Shown here piece by piece: positions 30,223-41,407 of a stretch of 64,000 nt of DNA. Each line of letters begins with the position of its first letter. The stretch's first letter is position 1. Origin of the DNA: Phymatolithon calcareum (Eukaryota; Rhodophyta; Florideophyceae; Hapalidiales); NCBI GenBank assembly GCA_977006965.1, contig OZ345352.1, positions 2,480,001 to 2,544,000 of the forward strand, written 5' to 3'. The notes below the pieces were generated by a model. It did not search any database, had not been told where the DNA came from, and saw only the letters and a list, made by a program, of their open reading frames with translations. A program made the position numbers and the translations under genes.

Positions 30223-31379
30223 TGAACCGAATGACTAATTTAGGGTTGATTAAGCTGGTGGGAGTTGTGCATTTAGAACATTACTCTTTGTTTATTTTCT
30301 TATTATCAGTCGTTGATTGTTTCCTCCCTCCGGTCCGCTAATCAGATTTCAGGCGGGGTTTATATAGACATTCATATTTTATCAATTATGACATATTTGC
30401 ACGAAAATTGAATATTCTTTTCTCTCGATATTTCTTCAAAAATCCAGTAGTGTTCTAGAACCATCTAGAAAGGTCCAATTAGTTTCTAGATGTTTCCAGA
30501 AAGTTCCATTCGTGTTCTAGATACATTTACAAAGTTCGAATGTATTTATAGTTGATTCCACAAATATTTCATGAAAAGTATAGTGGGTTTCTCTAATTTG
30601 TGCCACCCTGTACCACAAAAAGAACGTTGGCACTAATTATAGTCGCGCACTAAAGGAAATTACGGAACTTTATAATACTCCGCGCCTGCGCCACGAGCGG
30701 CAATGCCATCCTCGCGTCTCCGACCAGTATGTCGCCAAACGCCCCAGCCCGCTACTGCATGCCGCGTTTCAAAGAGCCGCCCTGACGGTTCTTCAAGTTG
30801 TCCCCCTCGATCGAATCCCCCAATGATGGGCCTCTAAGACTATAAATCCCTGGCCCGTTTGAGCCATGGCAACTCTCATGCGCGCCCCGGTGTGCTCATC
30901 CGACCTGGGACGTCGCTAAACTGCCCAGTGCGCCACTGCATGCCGTGTTGAAAGAGCCGTCCTGACGGTTCTTCAAGTTGTCCCCGGCGATTGAGCCCCT
31001 AATGATCGACCTCTAAAGCTATACATCCCGTGGCCAGTTTAGGCCATTGGAAAGGCTGCCGCTGCGAATCGAATTTTCTTGAGAACACGTGATACCACAA
31101 GCGCCGAAGCGATCCGATCGGAATGTCGCCGAACTCTCCGTTGCACCGGTCGACCACTCAATACTGTAAATGCATTACAGCATGGAAAAATGTATGATAC
31201 TCGTGCCATCGTCGGCGCGGTGGCACTAATCACCGTGGAGCACTATTCAATGTGGCACTATATAGCAACCCCCCCTGTATTCTAGAACGTCTAGACATAA
31301 ATTACAGTAAATAAAATTACGATTTTCTACAATACAGAAACGTGGGTATCATATATACAGCGTCTATGTGACTGTTACA
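30223..31379 (-). repeat. 5' LTR of gypsy, split by a nested element
   Basis: Plus-strand TGAACCGAATGAC... to ...GACTGTTACA. It is homologous throughout to the 3' LTR except for 30579-31277, the nested pogo-like element with one TA. Confidence 0.85.
30581..31277. mobile_element. pogo-type MITE nested in the gypsy LTR
   Basis: A 697 bp insertion relative to the other LTR, with TA at both edges (30579-30580, 31278-31279). The right end (CAGGGGGGGTTGCTATATAG in reverse complement) matches the TIR of 10232-11093 at all but one of the first 20 bases. The left end has decayed to about two thirds identity but keeps TTGTGCCAC. The interior has an imperfect direct duplication of about 130 bp (near 30745-30875 and 30925-31055, motif CCTGACGGTTCTTCAAGTTG). 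No coding frame. Confidence 0.85.
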
Positions 31380-31384
31380 TGTTT

Positions 31385-32534
31385 AGCCTCTTTCGCTGGC
31401 GAGCGCGATGTTAATCTCTGCGAAGATGCCTTTTCAGATGATATCTACAAACGATGTCAATAACATTGTTTGCACGACATGGGCATGGTAAAGTTAACAG
31501 TTCGGTGATCATCGGCAATACTCGTCAAAGTGATGTTCTGTCGCACACGTGGTTACACATCCATACGGTGCGCCTATGATAATGTTGGTGACCCATTCCA
31601 GAGCAGTACGATTTAACAGGGGAAAGTTGGGGACAAACGCAGAGGGGTTTTCATTTCGAATTTTCTGGACAGCTGCGTTTCGAGCTTTTATTAAACGAAA
31701 ATGGCGAATTGGAAACGTTTCAATGGAGAGCTCGCGCAATATGAAAATTGCTGAAAGTCGAGAGCAAACGTCTGTTTAAGACGATGTATCGGTTGTTCTC
31801 GGGCCAGGAAACGTTGTGTGGAGAGAAGTAACTAAAATTAACGGACATTGGTGGAACTAGAATCCTGGTGCTTAAATCGGTGCGACGGAGCCGCTTGTGC
31901 GTATCACCTTTCATAAGTTTCTACTTTTTTATGGCAACATTCGAAGCAAAGTAAGCAGTCTTTACTGCGCTCGCCCCATGCTGTAATGGTGCCTATCAGC
32001 ATGACTGCTGTTTTAGCAGACTTCGATTGTCTGCCGAGATCCATCCGACACTACTCGTCAGCGAGCACCACGCTTTTTGCTAATAATTTTGATAAAATCG
32101 CTAACCCATAATGTGCTTTGCACAGCAGAGGATAATTTTCTTACAATCTTTCAAACTGAAAAATTTTGCTCTTGTCCCTGTCTAACTTTCCCTTGCTACT
32201 TGTGGGTTTTAGAAAACAGAATTTGGTCTCATTTCGTTTTTCTTTCTTTGTAAAAACTTACATTTAGCAACCGAAACCGAAATTACCTCACCGAAATCTC
32301 GAAATATCGGACTAAACACCGAAGAGCAATTCGATAGTGAAGAGTGAAGAGGCGCGAAAAGGTATTCCTGCGATGTACCCTAGTCATTTCCACGAACGTC
32401 CGCGATGCCTTACGCACCTCCCACAGCGTCTATTCTCATCCGTGGTGCATGGCGCCGTGCCCTCTATCAGCGATTCTCCGGCGCATGCCCTATGTGGCAA
32501 GAATCTCACCCACGAGGTAGCGCCAGCGCCTCAA
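31385..32534. other. Unassigned region right of gypsy
   Basis: Two minus frames (31720-31914, 64 codons; 31509-31739, 76 codons, with NPSAFVPNFPLLNRTALEWV) read plausibly as protein and might be parts of one old gene separated by a shift. I do not recognise them. The plus strand leads into the Myb-like gene. Confidence 0.35.
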
Positions 32535-33415
32535 ATGTCGTTATTGGAAGCAGCTGTGATGACTTCTCCTCCGTGCATAAGCAGAATGCGCTCACTTCCA
32601 AAATTGAAGCGCCTGTGGCGCGATGATCTTAATATTCCCCTCCTCCTAGAGATCCTTGCAGTTGGTGCCCACATCCCGGGGCGTATCGGTGTCGCAGTCA
32701 AGTTAGCAGTGATTGCAACAAACTTCAATGGAAACCCGAAACTCCAGATGTCGTGGAAGACGAATGGGAATCACCGAAGAGACCGATTCTAGCTGTTGTT
32801 TTACAAGTGGCCCATTTTGGATAGTGAAAGTGCATCTTCTTCCAGCGCAGGGGAGAAGTTTGGGGACTTCGAACGGCTAAGTGCTGATATAACAGATGAG
32901 GTCGAGGCTCGAAAGTTGGACGTTGAAGAGGCCCTGAAGGAGAGAGAAAGGAGGCAGAGAAGGTGGTGGAGGCTAGGGTGGCTGTGCGCGAGAAGGCGCT
33001 GGTGAGTCGAGCCGAGCGAGCATTGCTGAAAGGACGAGCTGAGCGGGCTGAAAATGGTGATGGTGATAATGGTATGCCATCAGCGACGCTAGCTAAGAAA
33101 AGACGCTTTGGCGGTGACATGGGCGGTGAAATAGAGGATCTTCAGCGTGCAGAGCGCTCCTGACTGGAGCTCATGAAAGCCGCCGCCCCATGTGATGACC
33201 GACATCTGGCGCTAACAGAAATGCGATTGGAAACCTAGTATGCTACTGCAGCTGCACAGCATGTCATCGCTTAGCGTCGCATGGCATTGGAGGAGAAGCA
33301 TGAGAAAGATGATGCGAAGCGTGATGAGATACAGGCCGAGGAGCGAAGGATACAACTGCAGATCCAGGCGATGATGCTAAAATTCATGTCTACGGTTACT
33401 AGAAAGGCACCATAG
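32535..33415 (+). pseudogene. Myb/SANT-like partner gene of a PIF/Harbinger element
   Basis: Translation from 32535 gives LKRLWRDDLNIPLLLEIL, then the helix-rich pattern of the Myb/SANT-like proteins that accompany Harbinger transposases. After a stop near 32792 the same reading continues GEKFGDFERLSADITDEVEA and RKLDVEEALKERERR, a charged coiled-coil region. A frameshift near 32960 leads to REKALVSRAERALL and ending EERRIQLQIQAMM before a TAG at 33413-33415. One shift and several stops disable it. In complete elements this protein binds the element ends and helps import the transposase. That role is family knowledge. Confidence 0.65.
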
Positions 33416-33499
33416 AAGCTTCTTGTATTTTCGACTTTATATGATTACAACGGTAATGACGCTCTAATTTCCGAGTATGTTTGGAAGTTTATTCAGCAG

Positions 33500-34520
33500 T
33501 TGCTCTAATGTAAGAATCAATGCTAGGAGGGGAGCACTTGAAAAATTGGAGCTTTGTGACCCAGACATACATGTACGAAAGTTCAAAAGCACTGCTGACA
33601 CTAAATACCGTTTGCCCACGGGGACTATCTCGAGGCACAGCTTATGACTGCAGTCGAGATGAGTAAAGTACTTCTTAATGTCCTTGAAGGCTTACACCAC
33701 GGACACTATGTAGAGCAACATGCTTTTATTGAATGCCTTTTGCTCTTCTGATAGTGCCGCGCCTTTGAAGCCGACTTGGAGATACGCTCGTAACACGTAT
33801 GCAGGATCTCCATAGGTGTAAAACTTCCTGCCATCCTTCATTAGAGCACGTTCCAGGTCATCCTCGATTCCCAAGTGTCTGAACACGGTCATATCATGAC
33901 GGCGACCTTCTTCCAGCCCGACCATATGGAATATGAGACCATCGGGGCAGCTTATGGCCTGCATTTTAATACAGTTGCGACGTTTGTGTCGATTATAAGT
34001 TGATAGCTGCTCTATGCCGCTCGGACAAGCAACAAATGGGTTAGTTCCATCAATGAATCCGACAAAGGAGCCCAGAGCCCCACCCGCCTCATGAGTTGTA
34101 TCAGCATATATCTCGGTGCGCTGGCGCAAAAAATCCGCCCTGAAACTTTTTACCAACCCATCGAGGCGGTTGTCGAAAAATTCGAGTGCCTCGTTGAATA
34201 CCCCAGAGAGCTCCTCTGAGTATTTTCCAAATTCAATCTCCAGAGCACACCAACGACACACAGTGCCAAGCGGTGGACACGGTGTGTAAATAGAACACAC
34301 AGTTGTAGTCTTGTATCTACGTCTACGCGTCACGTTCCGCTCGAGCGGCCAATCGAGCTGATCGATGATGCGATATATGTCTTGATTCTTGAAGCTGAAC
34401 CGCTAGAGGGACACCCGATCATAGAGCTCGTCGAGAAAGAACTTTTTCATCCGAATTCTGTGTTTGCGTTCCCTACACAGCACTTCCTCCGTTTCTGCGT
34501 AAAGCGCATCGCGTAGAAAG
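33500..34520 (-). pseudogene. PIF/Harbinger DDE transposase, disabled
   Basis: The minus strand reads LYAETEEVLCRERKHRIRMK, FFLDELYDRVSL, a TAG at 34403-34405, then RFSFKNQDIYRIIDQLDWPL. The 213-codon frame follows with GFIDGT (first catalytic Asp), YNRHKRRNCIKMQAI, GLEEGRRHDMTVFR, YGDPAYVL (second Asp) and FNKSM. The usual VSVEW-type motif with the catalytic Glu reads VSVV followed by TAA (33692-33694), so Glu is Val and Trp is a stop. The tail resumes AFKDIKKYFTHLDCSHKLCL in the same frame. It is divergent from the Myb-like gene (tail to tail), the usual two-gene plan. Confidence 0.88.
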
Positions 34521-34793
34521 ACGCAAGTCAGGTAATAACTGAAGTCTGCAGCTCTGCACCGCGCAATAACTAAAATTAAAGGCGCCGCTCTCCTGCGGTG
34601 CTTGGAAATGTTGGCGTCTCTGATATGTATAGTGGGCGGTGTGCTCTGTACGCCTGTGCTTGGAGTAGGAGACAGACAGTTCGTCTTGTTACTCGAACGC
34701 GATTACCGCATATCATATGATGCTGTACTTATTGTATGCGCTTGCCAAATTAAGCCGAGATATTTCGGTTCGGTTCCTAATTAAATAGTCCTA
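34521..34793. other. Unassigned; probable right end of the Harbinger element
   Basis: I could not define Harbinger inverted repeats or a 3 bp duplication here or left of 32535. Bases 34792-34793 are the TA of the next element. Confidence 0.35.
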
Positions 34794-35290
34794 CAGTCGA
34801 TCCTCGATTTTTGCATAGGCAATGTTAGCTACCCTGGTATTTAAAAATCGAGATTATTCAAGTATCGAAGCCGTATCATATCATAGCGAAATTAAAAAAT
34901 ATTACAGCTCAAGATTACAATTTGTGTCAACATTGAAGCAGATGTGCTGTACCTCATTGGGAATCCAGCCGATATTTGTAGTCGGAACAGCGTAATTGAG
35001 CATTTCCCGGCTGTGCTGCACATCGCAATTGTTCCCGTACAGTACTCCAATCTGCCCAAGGAACTTCTCTCATAGAAAATCCCCAATGCTGGACGTTAAA
35101 TACAGGAGGCCTAAAAATTATCAAAAAACCTTTGGGATTGAAGCTATCAGTTTAGATATTCTATATTCGAGTAGTCAGTAATCCTTTGTTTCGTTAAAAT
35201 TTCAAGAGAAACCGATTTGGGACAGGCATGTTGTATACGAAAAATCGAGGATATTCAAATCGAGGATATTCAAAAATCGAGGATCGACTG
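34794..35290. mobile_element. pogo/Tigger-type MITE (497 bp)
   Basis: Perfect 20 bp inverted ends CAGTCGATCCTCGATTTTTG, TA on both sides (34792-34793, 35291-35292), and repeated sub-terminal AATCGAGGATATTC motifs. The CAGT..ACCTCGAT-style end is typical of Tigger-like elements. No coding capacity. Units A1 and A2 both begin inside this element, so it was already present when they duplicated. Confidence 0.85.
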
Positions 35291-35338
35291 TACCAACCGA
35301 AAAAAGACCATTCCGTATTTGCAAAAACCTTCTTCGTT

Positions 35339-35392
35339 GGCTTCTAGCATAGACTACGTACTGTACACAGTACGTAGTCTATGCTAGAAGCC
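35339..35392. repeat. 54 bp palindrome present in A2 only
   Basis: 26 bp perfect arms (GGCTTCTAGCATAGACTACG...) with a 2 nt centre. The A1 site (about 396-422) has only the right arm. Confidence 0.95.
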
Positions 35393-35634
35393 ATCTTATG
35401 ATACAATCGTTCATGACCAGAAACCAAATCTGAGTATCTCATATCATAGACCCAAGACGGCCGAGCAGCGGTCGTTGTCCTTGTTCCAAATATTGACGCT
35501 CAACACAAAAGCAAGTACCGCTGCGAATAATCAACATCCGTGCATGCTCGCTCTTTTCTGAGACGAGCGGCTATGTTCATTTCGATACCCCGGCATGGAT
35601 CGGTTGCACCAGATTTTTGGCACGTTTCACATCT

Positions 35635-35788
35635 CCCAGTATAGAAGAAAAAGCAACCGGCTTTTACCGCCACTTACATAACTCTCGCGACTTCAACTAG
35701 TCGAAATCGCGTCGTGATTTCGACCAGTTGTAGTTGCGAGAGTTATGTAAGCGGCAGTAAAAGCCGGTTGCTTTTTCTTCATACTGGG
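35635..35788. repeat. Large palindrome (A2 copy of 675-851)
   Basis: About 75 bp arms with a few mismatches. The outermost part of the right arm seen in A1 is deleted here. Confidence 0.88.
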
Positions 35789-35805
35789 CGCCTCTAGGGC
35801 ACATG

Positions 35806-36095
35806 CGGTGAGGGAGGAAGACTTCAATCTCGTACATCAGTTGGCATTTGCTCTCTCCAATTGTGGTAGAAGGCATGTAGCATTAGACTGAGTCCACTTT
35901 TTCCGACGTTCTCTTCCATGCGAAGTATGGGCTCTAGCCAATTCCATCGCCGATATCTGGCGCGCATGACGACGTCGAGTGTAGTTTCTCGGGCATCTTC
36001 TGTCACTGTTCGTCCAGTTATCTTGGATAGCAATTTTGATGCAGTTGACTTCAGCTTCCGTTAGACTTGCTCGGTCATTTTCCAGGACTCACACT
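35806..36095 (-). pseudogene. LINE RT C-terminal remnant (A2 copy)
   Basis: Same KITGRT...RARYRRWNWL...RMEEN fragment as at 863-1130, differing by a few residues. Catalytic part absent. Confidence 0.65.
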
Positions 36096-36268
36096 TACTG
36101 AGTCAATCTGGTGGAGCAAATGATTTGGTCGTGCGCGGAGATGAATTTATCGTGAACGCAGCGCTGACGGTCGGAGTTGTCTCCCTCCATTCGACGCGCA
36201 AGTTTTTTCGGCCGTCCATGCGGTTCGCACAGGTCGAAACTACCTCTCAGTCGTGAAATCATCGTTTC

Positions 36269-36720
36269 GTGGTTTATCAGCAGCAGCAGTCTCGTGGACA
36301 TGCGGAACAGACAGCCACTGATGTATGGAGTAGTGATGCCGAACTTGTCGGACCTGAAGAACAAGTCATGTGCCACGATGTGCACTTAAATGCAGTTGGA
36401 TACTGCGCCCAAGCGAAGTCTATCAGAATGAGGCCACCGATGAGATTGTGCAAAGGGGAATGGCAGACCCCGGAGACACTGGGTGCATCAAGACACTGTA
36501 TTGATATCAGCGGAAATTGAGCCTTTTGCGCTCAAACGCATTGTATCATTATCGCAGATTGGCCCTGATGTCGAAAATGAGTGCGAACGCCTCATACGTG
36601 CACTTGGTAGATAAGTACGAATCAAGGAGGTCATGAGGGACCAGAATACGCTACGTTTGAAAACCGTTCGAAAAGTGAGCCCTGTTACTCCTAGATGAGG
36701 CGTTGGGAGCTTTTAAATAA
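36269..36720 (+). pseudogene. LINE 3'-terminal ORF remnant (A2 copy)
   Basis: Corresponds to 1332-1763 in A1. The frame is open for only 83 codons before a 2-nt difference near 36510 shifts it. Later stops are present. The A-rich tail (AAATAAATCCTCAAATAAA) is shared. Confidence 0.5.
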
Positions 36721-36776
36721 ATCCTCAAATAAACTCATGACACCGCAGAGCAGTACGTCTCCCATGCAGAAAGCCA

Positions 36777-37200
36777 TTGCGTTTGCAGCCGTTGAAAAAG
36801 AGAGTTCTGCTGGTGCAGATTGGTGAGTTTAAAAACTCAACCAGCTTGCCGCTCGACCTGGTGAGCCGCGTCCGCTTCGTGCAATTGCAGCCGGCCAACA
36901 AAGCCCGTCTGGTCCATGTGCCCCAGTATCATACCGCGGTGAGATTACACGTGGATCAACCAAAGTCAACAAAGTAGAATTCATCCCCCACGAAGAGGAC
37001 CTTATCGTTCCGCAGACCAGCTCAGGTGTCTTTGCGATGGTTGCACACAACGCGGCCTACAAGATGCGGAGGCGGGAGTGCAAAAATAAGAGGTACTTTC
37101 AGCGGGCTTACAAAGGGCGTCAGCGTTAATTTCTGCATGTGTCAGACAACTCGATTGGAGTCGCGGGCAATATGTCGCTACCTCAAGCCGTCTCGGCCGC
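36777..37200 (+). pseudogene. RRRECKNKRYF-type ORF (copy A2)
   Basis: First frame (36777-36977) LVQIGEFKNSTSLPLDLVSR, RFVQLQPANKARLVHVPQYH, ending PKSTK. The second frame continues VEFIPHEEDLIVP, VFAMVAHNAAYK, RRRECKNKRYFQRAYKGRQR and then a TAA where A1 has a Gln codon. It is broken twice. Residues such as VAHNAAYK agree better with the C copies than A1 does. Confidence 0.55.
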
Positions 37201-38765
37201 TCAAGTCGTGCGGCTGACATCTCGGAGAAGACTGGAACTTCATTCGACGGTTGCACATTGAGACGTAATGATGTTTGATAGCGGTGTATTGGGAACGGTT
37301 GTGCATCGTCGGTGAGAACGCGATCGAAAATTTCGTTCTTGACCTTTATATGAAGACGTCAACCTTCAGTCTCGAGAAAAACGGCTTCAATCCACCATCA
37401 GTGGCATTTTGCTCGTTGTGGGACATTGTGAGCAGAACCTCGCCGTTTTAATTTGGTCTAATACTCTAAATGACCGTTCCCAATAGACCGCTGTCAAACA
37501 TCATTACGTCTCAATGTCCAACCGTCGAATGAAGTTCCAGTCTTCTTCGAGGGGTAGCGACTTATTGCTCGCGACTTCAATCGAGTTGTCTGACACATAC
37601 AGAAATTACCGCGACGCCCTTTGGAGATGGGAAGCACGTTCGCCAACCCCCCCTCCTTGCCAGCTCATCCCACGCGAAATCCCGCAGTGTGGTAAGGAGT
37701 GCGCATCAGTTTACCTGCAAACATAAATCATGCGCGCTGCACCGCCTTAACCGATCACCGCCACGCCTAACCCATGCACTGCCCTTCGCATCCTGCTGCG
37801 CAGCGGAATGCAGTTGCAGACAATACCGCTCTGCCGCCCTTTGCGCGCTCGTTTCACCACACCCATTCCACCGTAACATCGGTTCGCTCCGCAAACGAGC
37901 CACCCAGCACCGCCGCGCTCCCCACACTCCTTTCTCCAGCTTACTGACGCCGAATTGCTTGGCCACCATGAGTGCATCGCAATCTATGCATGGTGATCAC
38001 CCGCTAGCCCATTGTTGCCGATCTCCGCGTCAAGTGCGAGCATTTCTCTCGCACGCTACGCTTGCAGCCATCGTCGCCTCAGTGCTGCATGTGCACCACT
38101 TGCTGTCCGCGCCGCAGGGAAGGTGCGCCAACCCTGACACGTCCAGCACTGTGTATGGTGCCGTCCATTTGCTACTCGCGGCTGCGAAAGACGTGCCCAG
38201 ACGACTGAGCACACCTGCTGTGCAAACGCCAGGGAGGACTCTGCTGTGTTCTCGTTAAAAGTTGATTGCAATGTCGCCAATTCGCTCAACTTCTCCGACC
38301 CCATGAATCCGACACTTGAGTACTGTTTTGTCATATCGAAGCCGCCGACGACAACGCCATCGCAACCGTTGAAAGCTTCTGAAGCGCTTCCCGGTTTTCG
38401 GACAAATAAGGATAAGGTGCGCGTCCTCTGCAACCAATTCGGGACAACAACTAACCGCGACCGCATTCCCATGCAATTTGCGTACCAAGACCCTCCCGTT
38501 GAAACATTTAATTCTCACGAAGTGGACATCACCGTCCTGCCAGCCCCATGAGATTTATTTTTGCACTGGCTGCATTCAGAGCGACGTACCGACCTTTGGA
38601 GGCAATCATGCAACAATGAGTGACAGCTTCCGCGAGCGTACGGAGGGCGCCAGTGGTAATTCCTGTGTGTGCCTTACAACTCGAATGAAGTCTCTACCAA
38701 ACAATCTCGGCCACTCTCGAACAAGACTACGGTATCATTCGAAGGTACGAAGACACTCTAGTTCT

Positions 38766-38856
38766 TGTCGTTGTAAAAGAAGAGCTGAATCTTCAGGCGC
38801 GAGAAACAGGTGCTGTTTCTCTCGACTGAAGATTCAGCTCTTCTTTTACAACGACA
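38766..38856. repeat. Palindrome (A2 copy of 3851-3935)
   Basis: 42 bp arms (TGTCGTTGTAAAAGAAGAGC...) with about two mismatches and a 7 nt loop. It is closer to perfect than its A1 counterpart. Confidence 0.9.
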
Positions 38857-39102
38857 GTGCAGGGTGTGGCACATTCTGCACAGAAATGCCCCGTTTTTAT
38901 TTCGTCTAATAATATCGAGGATACGACTACGCGTCTAGCATCACTCAACCCCCAAAACAAAGAGCGGTTTGCAAATCCAAATGCGCTCGCTACCAGGCAG
39001 AAACAGACGCGCGCGGCGCGCTTGGAACGGTACTCTGCGGGATTCTGCTTCCGCACCTTGTCATGCCGTCCGAAACAGTTGTCCCATATCGTGGCGGCAA
39101 GA

Positions 39103-39705
39103 TTACCCATTTGTCTTCTGAAACATTACTACTGCAGCTGTTGCTAGCCGGCGACATTGGTGTGGCCTACATTCTTCGCTGTCGGGGGCAGAAGGAGCGG
39201 CGGTATGGCGTCCACAGGGTCTTGCGGGAGCGAACGTCGAATTGGTGGCGGGTTTGTCGGTCTCCTTGCGCCCGTCACCGGCGAGGCAAACGGGCCATGC
39301 GGCGCGGTGTAAGGCAAGGAAGGCATGGTGAGTATGTAGTGTGTGAGTGCGCGGAAATTTGAACGTAGAGTAGACTGCTTGACTTCCTTCATGTGCGCCA
39401 TCGTCGAGGCTAGCTCTCCTTAAGTGCAGAATGAGAGAGGCCTGAACGTTGTAATCCATCATACGCACAGAGACCTCGCCCTCCAGCAATCACTGATTGT
39501 GTGCCCGTGTGCGGTCTGCGGCTTCCTTTGGAGTCCGGCAGCGAGGAACGTCCAAACTGTGTATGGAATGCATGCCATATTTTTTCTCGGTGCGCGCGCA
39601 AGGCAGTGACGCAACTGGCGAGTGCAGGGTGTTTTCGATTAATGTAAACGTGTAGTCAATGAGTCTTGAATGATGACACGCTTGGGGAGATGTGGTCGGT
39701 AGCAC
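39103..39705 (-). pseudogene. Conserved ORF1 (copy A2)
   Basis: Frames 39705-39490 and 39489-39103 are in register, separated by a TGA as in A1. They encode TFTLIENTLHSPVASLPCAR..., then LLEGEVSVRMMDYNVQASLI and so on. The upstream part aligns with C1 (IKNVLNFPLSSPTCACTEN). Unknown function. Confidence 0.4.
39144..39401 (-). CDS. Proline-rich small protein, ORF2 family (copy A2, 85 codons)
   Basis: Same 85-codon form as A1 (4226-4483), with a few residue differences: TLRSNFRALTHYILT before MPSLPY, PPIRRSLPQDPV, and a tail ending THTNVAG-like before TAG. Start, stop and length are kept. Function unknown. It overlaps ORF1 in a different frame. Confidence 0.5.
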   Translation of the reverse strand: MAHMKEVKQSTLRSNFRALTHYILTMPSLPYTAPHGPFASPVTGARRPTNPPPIRRSLPQDPVDAIPPLLLPPTAKNVGHTNVAG

Positions 39706-39972
39706 GATGCTGGGGAGCCCCTGTGCGCTTGAACGTGACTTGGAAACGCGTCGTCTTTCTGGAGGACGAATCCCATGTCCAGAATGGTCTGTAGCGCCTG
39801 CTCCATGGAGACCAAAACAATTATTTTTCGCTTGGCAAACGAGTGTGCCAGCGCACTTCTCAGCATTCTATGGTAGGAATGATCTCGGAGAAAATATTAT
39901 TGAGTCTCTCGGCTTGCTTCCACTATGATACAGTACTGTGCTTTCTTTCGTTCCCAATGCTGACCGGTAATC

Positions 39973-40689
39973 TCAATGCATCAGTAAAAGATAAAGTAAT
40001 AAAACTTTTCTCGACGGAAGTGTAAGCTGTGGAGAACAAAATTGGGACTTGTCGAATGCCTCCCATTGTGTCGCAATCCGCAACGTCCAAGCAATGCGCG
40101 CACTGGAGCACAAGGCAGAGGGATGGCAATAACTGTCACGCTGAGCCTCGAGCTTGTTCATGATGCACTGGCATGATGGATTTCCAGCACCCTTCAGTAT
40201 GATACGAAAACACCAGCTCCGAGTCGTCACCACGCTCTCGCGACGCTTGTACCTGAGGATGGGATTCATTACAGAGTCGACATGATGTCCACCGGGGAAA
40301 GAATAACAAAGAGGCATGTGACCATTTTGCTGATAAACATGAATTGCGTGCGAAAACCAGCGGCAAGGTGCCGAATGCCTGGGCTGCATCCAAATTTCAA
40401 ACATATGCGGCCCATTACGCGCTGCATCTCGTGTACCAGCATCCACGACACTGTGATGAATATGCTCTGCGTTGTCAGCAGCGTCGCCTGGCATCACGGC
40501 GGAAAGAGTTCTATCGGCGGTATAGCCGTGACAGTGGATCACGGTCTCGGCTGTGAATGGACTTGCAACGTAATGAAATGGGTTATTGGTCAATCGGATG
40601 AGGGACTGGTCGCCGGACTTGGCCTTGGTTGTGTGATATTCGTGCGAGAAAAGGGCTGGATTTGTTAGGGAATCTCGACGATGACTCAA
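39973..40689 (-). CDS. ORF0, 238 codons, unknown (copy A2)
   Basis: Longest open frame of the A units. It reads TKAKSGDQSLIRLTNNPFHY, PGDAADNAEHIHH, VDAGTRDAARNG, then a less conserved C-terminal half. C1 (46531-46941, minus) conserves the DAADNAEHIHH...VDAG...RDA...NG block. A1 has lost the middle. The opposite strand is also partly open (YALHLV..HPRH.DEYALR) with synonymous-looking differences, so the true coding strand is uncertain. No known domain. Confidence 0.35.
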   Translation of the reverse strand: MSHRRDSLTNPALFSHEYHTTKAKSGDQSLIRLTNNPFHYVASPFTAETVIHCHGYTADRTLSAVMPGDAADNAEHIHHSVVDAGTRDAARNGPHMFEIWMQPRHSAPCRWFSHAIHVYQQNGHMPLCYSFPGGHHVDSVMNPILRYKRRESVVTTRSWCFRIILKGAGNPSCQCIMNKLEAQRDSYCHPSALCSSARIAWTLRIATQWEAFDKSQFCSPQLTLPSRKVLLLYLLLMH

Positions 40690-40941
40690 CTCGGGATGAC
40701 AGCGCGCTGCAGTACTATCCGACCTTGCTGGAGAGTCAACATCAGCATGATGTTGACTCCATTGAATATACTTAATTGTGCGTTACTGCGTAACAGGGTG
40801 CACGTGCACGACTTTCTAACACATTTTGCTCTTCTCGTGACTGGCAGACTTGCGTGTGCTTGTGCAGTGCCTGTACTCCCTGCTTGCAAGCCTTTCAAGA
40901 AAACGATCGACGCCACTATCATCATCGTCGAGTCACTCGGC

Positions 40942-41068
40942 CGTTACAAGAAGCGCTGATTCAGTTTCGGGGAGAAACGCGTCAACGGTCTTGCCCCACA
41001 ATGGCTCTGTCCGGTAAAAGGCCGTTGACGCGTTTCTCCCCGAAACTGAATCAGCATGTCTTGTAACG
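40942..41068. repeat. Inverted repeat, ~47 bp arms, 33 nt spacer
   Basis: CGTTACAAGAAGCGCTGATT... pairs with 41022-41068. C1 has the same structure in decayed form (47172-47282). A1 keeps only the right arm (about 5693-5750), so A1 lost the left arm. Confidence 0.85.
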
Positions 41069-41407
41069 CCCGTGACATTCTTCCACTCAAGACGGATTTG
41101 TGCCGCGCTACAAGTCAACGTTCCATCCCAATCTACTGCAGAGCTCAGCTGGGACTGTCCATATGGATTGACCGACTGTGCTGTCTCGAAACAATTCGCT
41201 TGTTTGAGAGGCACCAACGCGATATCTGGAGTTGTAGGTCAAATCTGAAAAAAAATCTTGATAGATCCTGTGCAGTATCTCATAGGTCTATGATGGTCTC
41301 AAATTGTAAAATCTCGTTAAAAGTATGTCGCTAAATCTCTCAAGAACCGCTCCGTTCCTTAAATGTATCCTCTCCTTTTCCCCTCGTCATCGCTCCCGCT
41401 ACGCAAC

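Larger units (their letters stand above)
24157..31379 (-). mobile_element. Ty3/gypsy LTR retrotransposon, decayed, with two nested DNA elements
   Basis: LTRs lie at 24157-24613 and 30223-31379. The second is 458 bp once its nested element is removed. Minus-strand order is gag, protease, RT, RNase H, integrase, the Ty3/gypsy order. A purine-rich tract sits just inside the 3' LTR. Coding parts are broken by many stops and shifts. The LTRs differ at many positions, so the element is much older than the copia insertion. A 912 bp TA-element (26855-27766) splits RT, and another (30581-31277) splits the 5' LTR. I found no clear tRNA primer site after the 5' LTR. Confidence 0.9.
35149..41390. repeat. 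Long repeat unit A2 (paralogue of A1)
   Basis: Collinear with 188-6097. Here A2 joins directly to E2, whereas in the first copy the B-X-B insertion and its flank lie between A1 and E1. A2 retains a ~75 bp block near 40470-40545 and a hairpin arm near 40942-40988 that A1 has lost. Confidence 0.88.
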
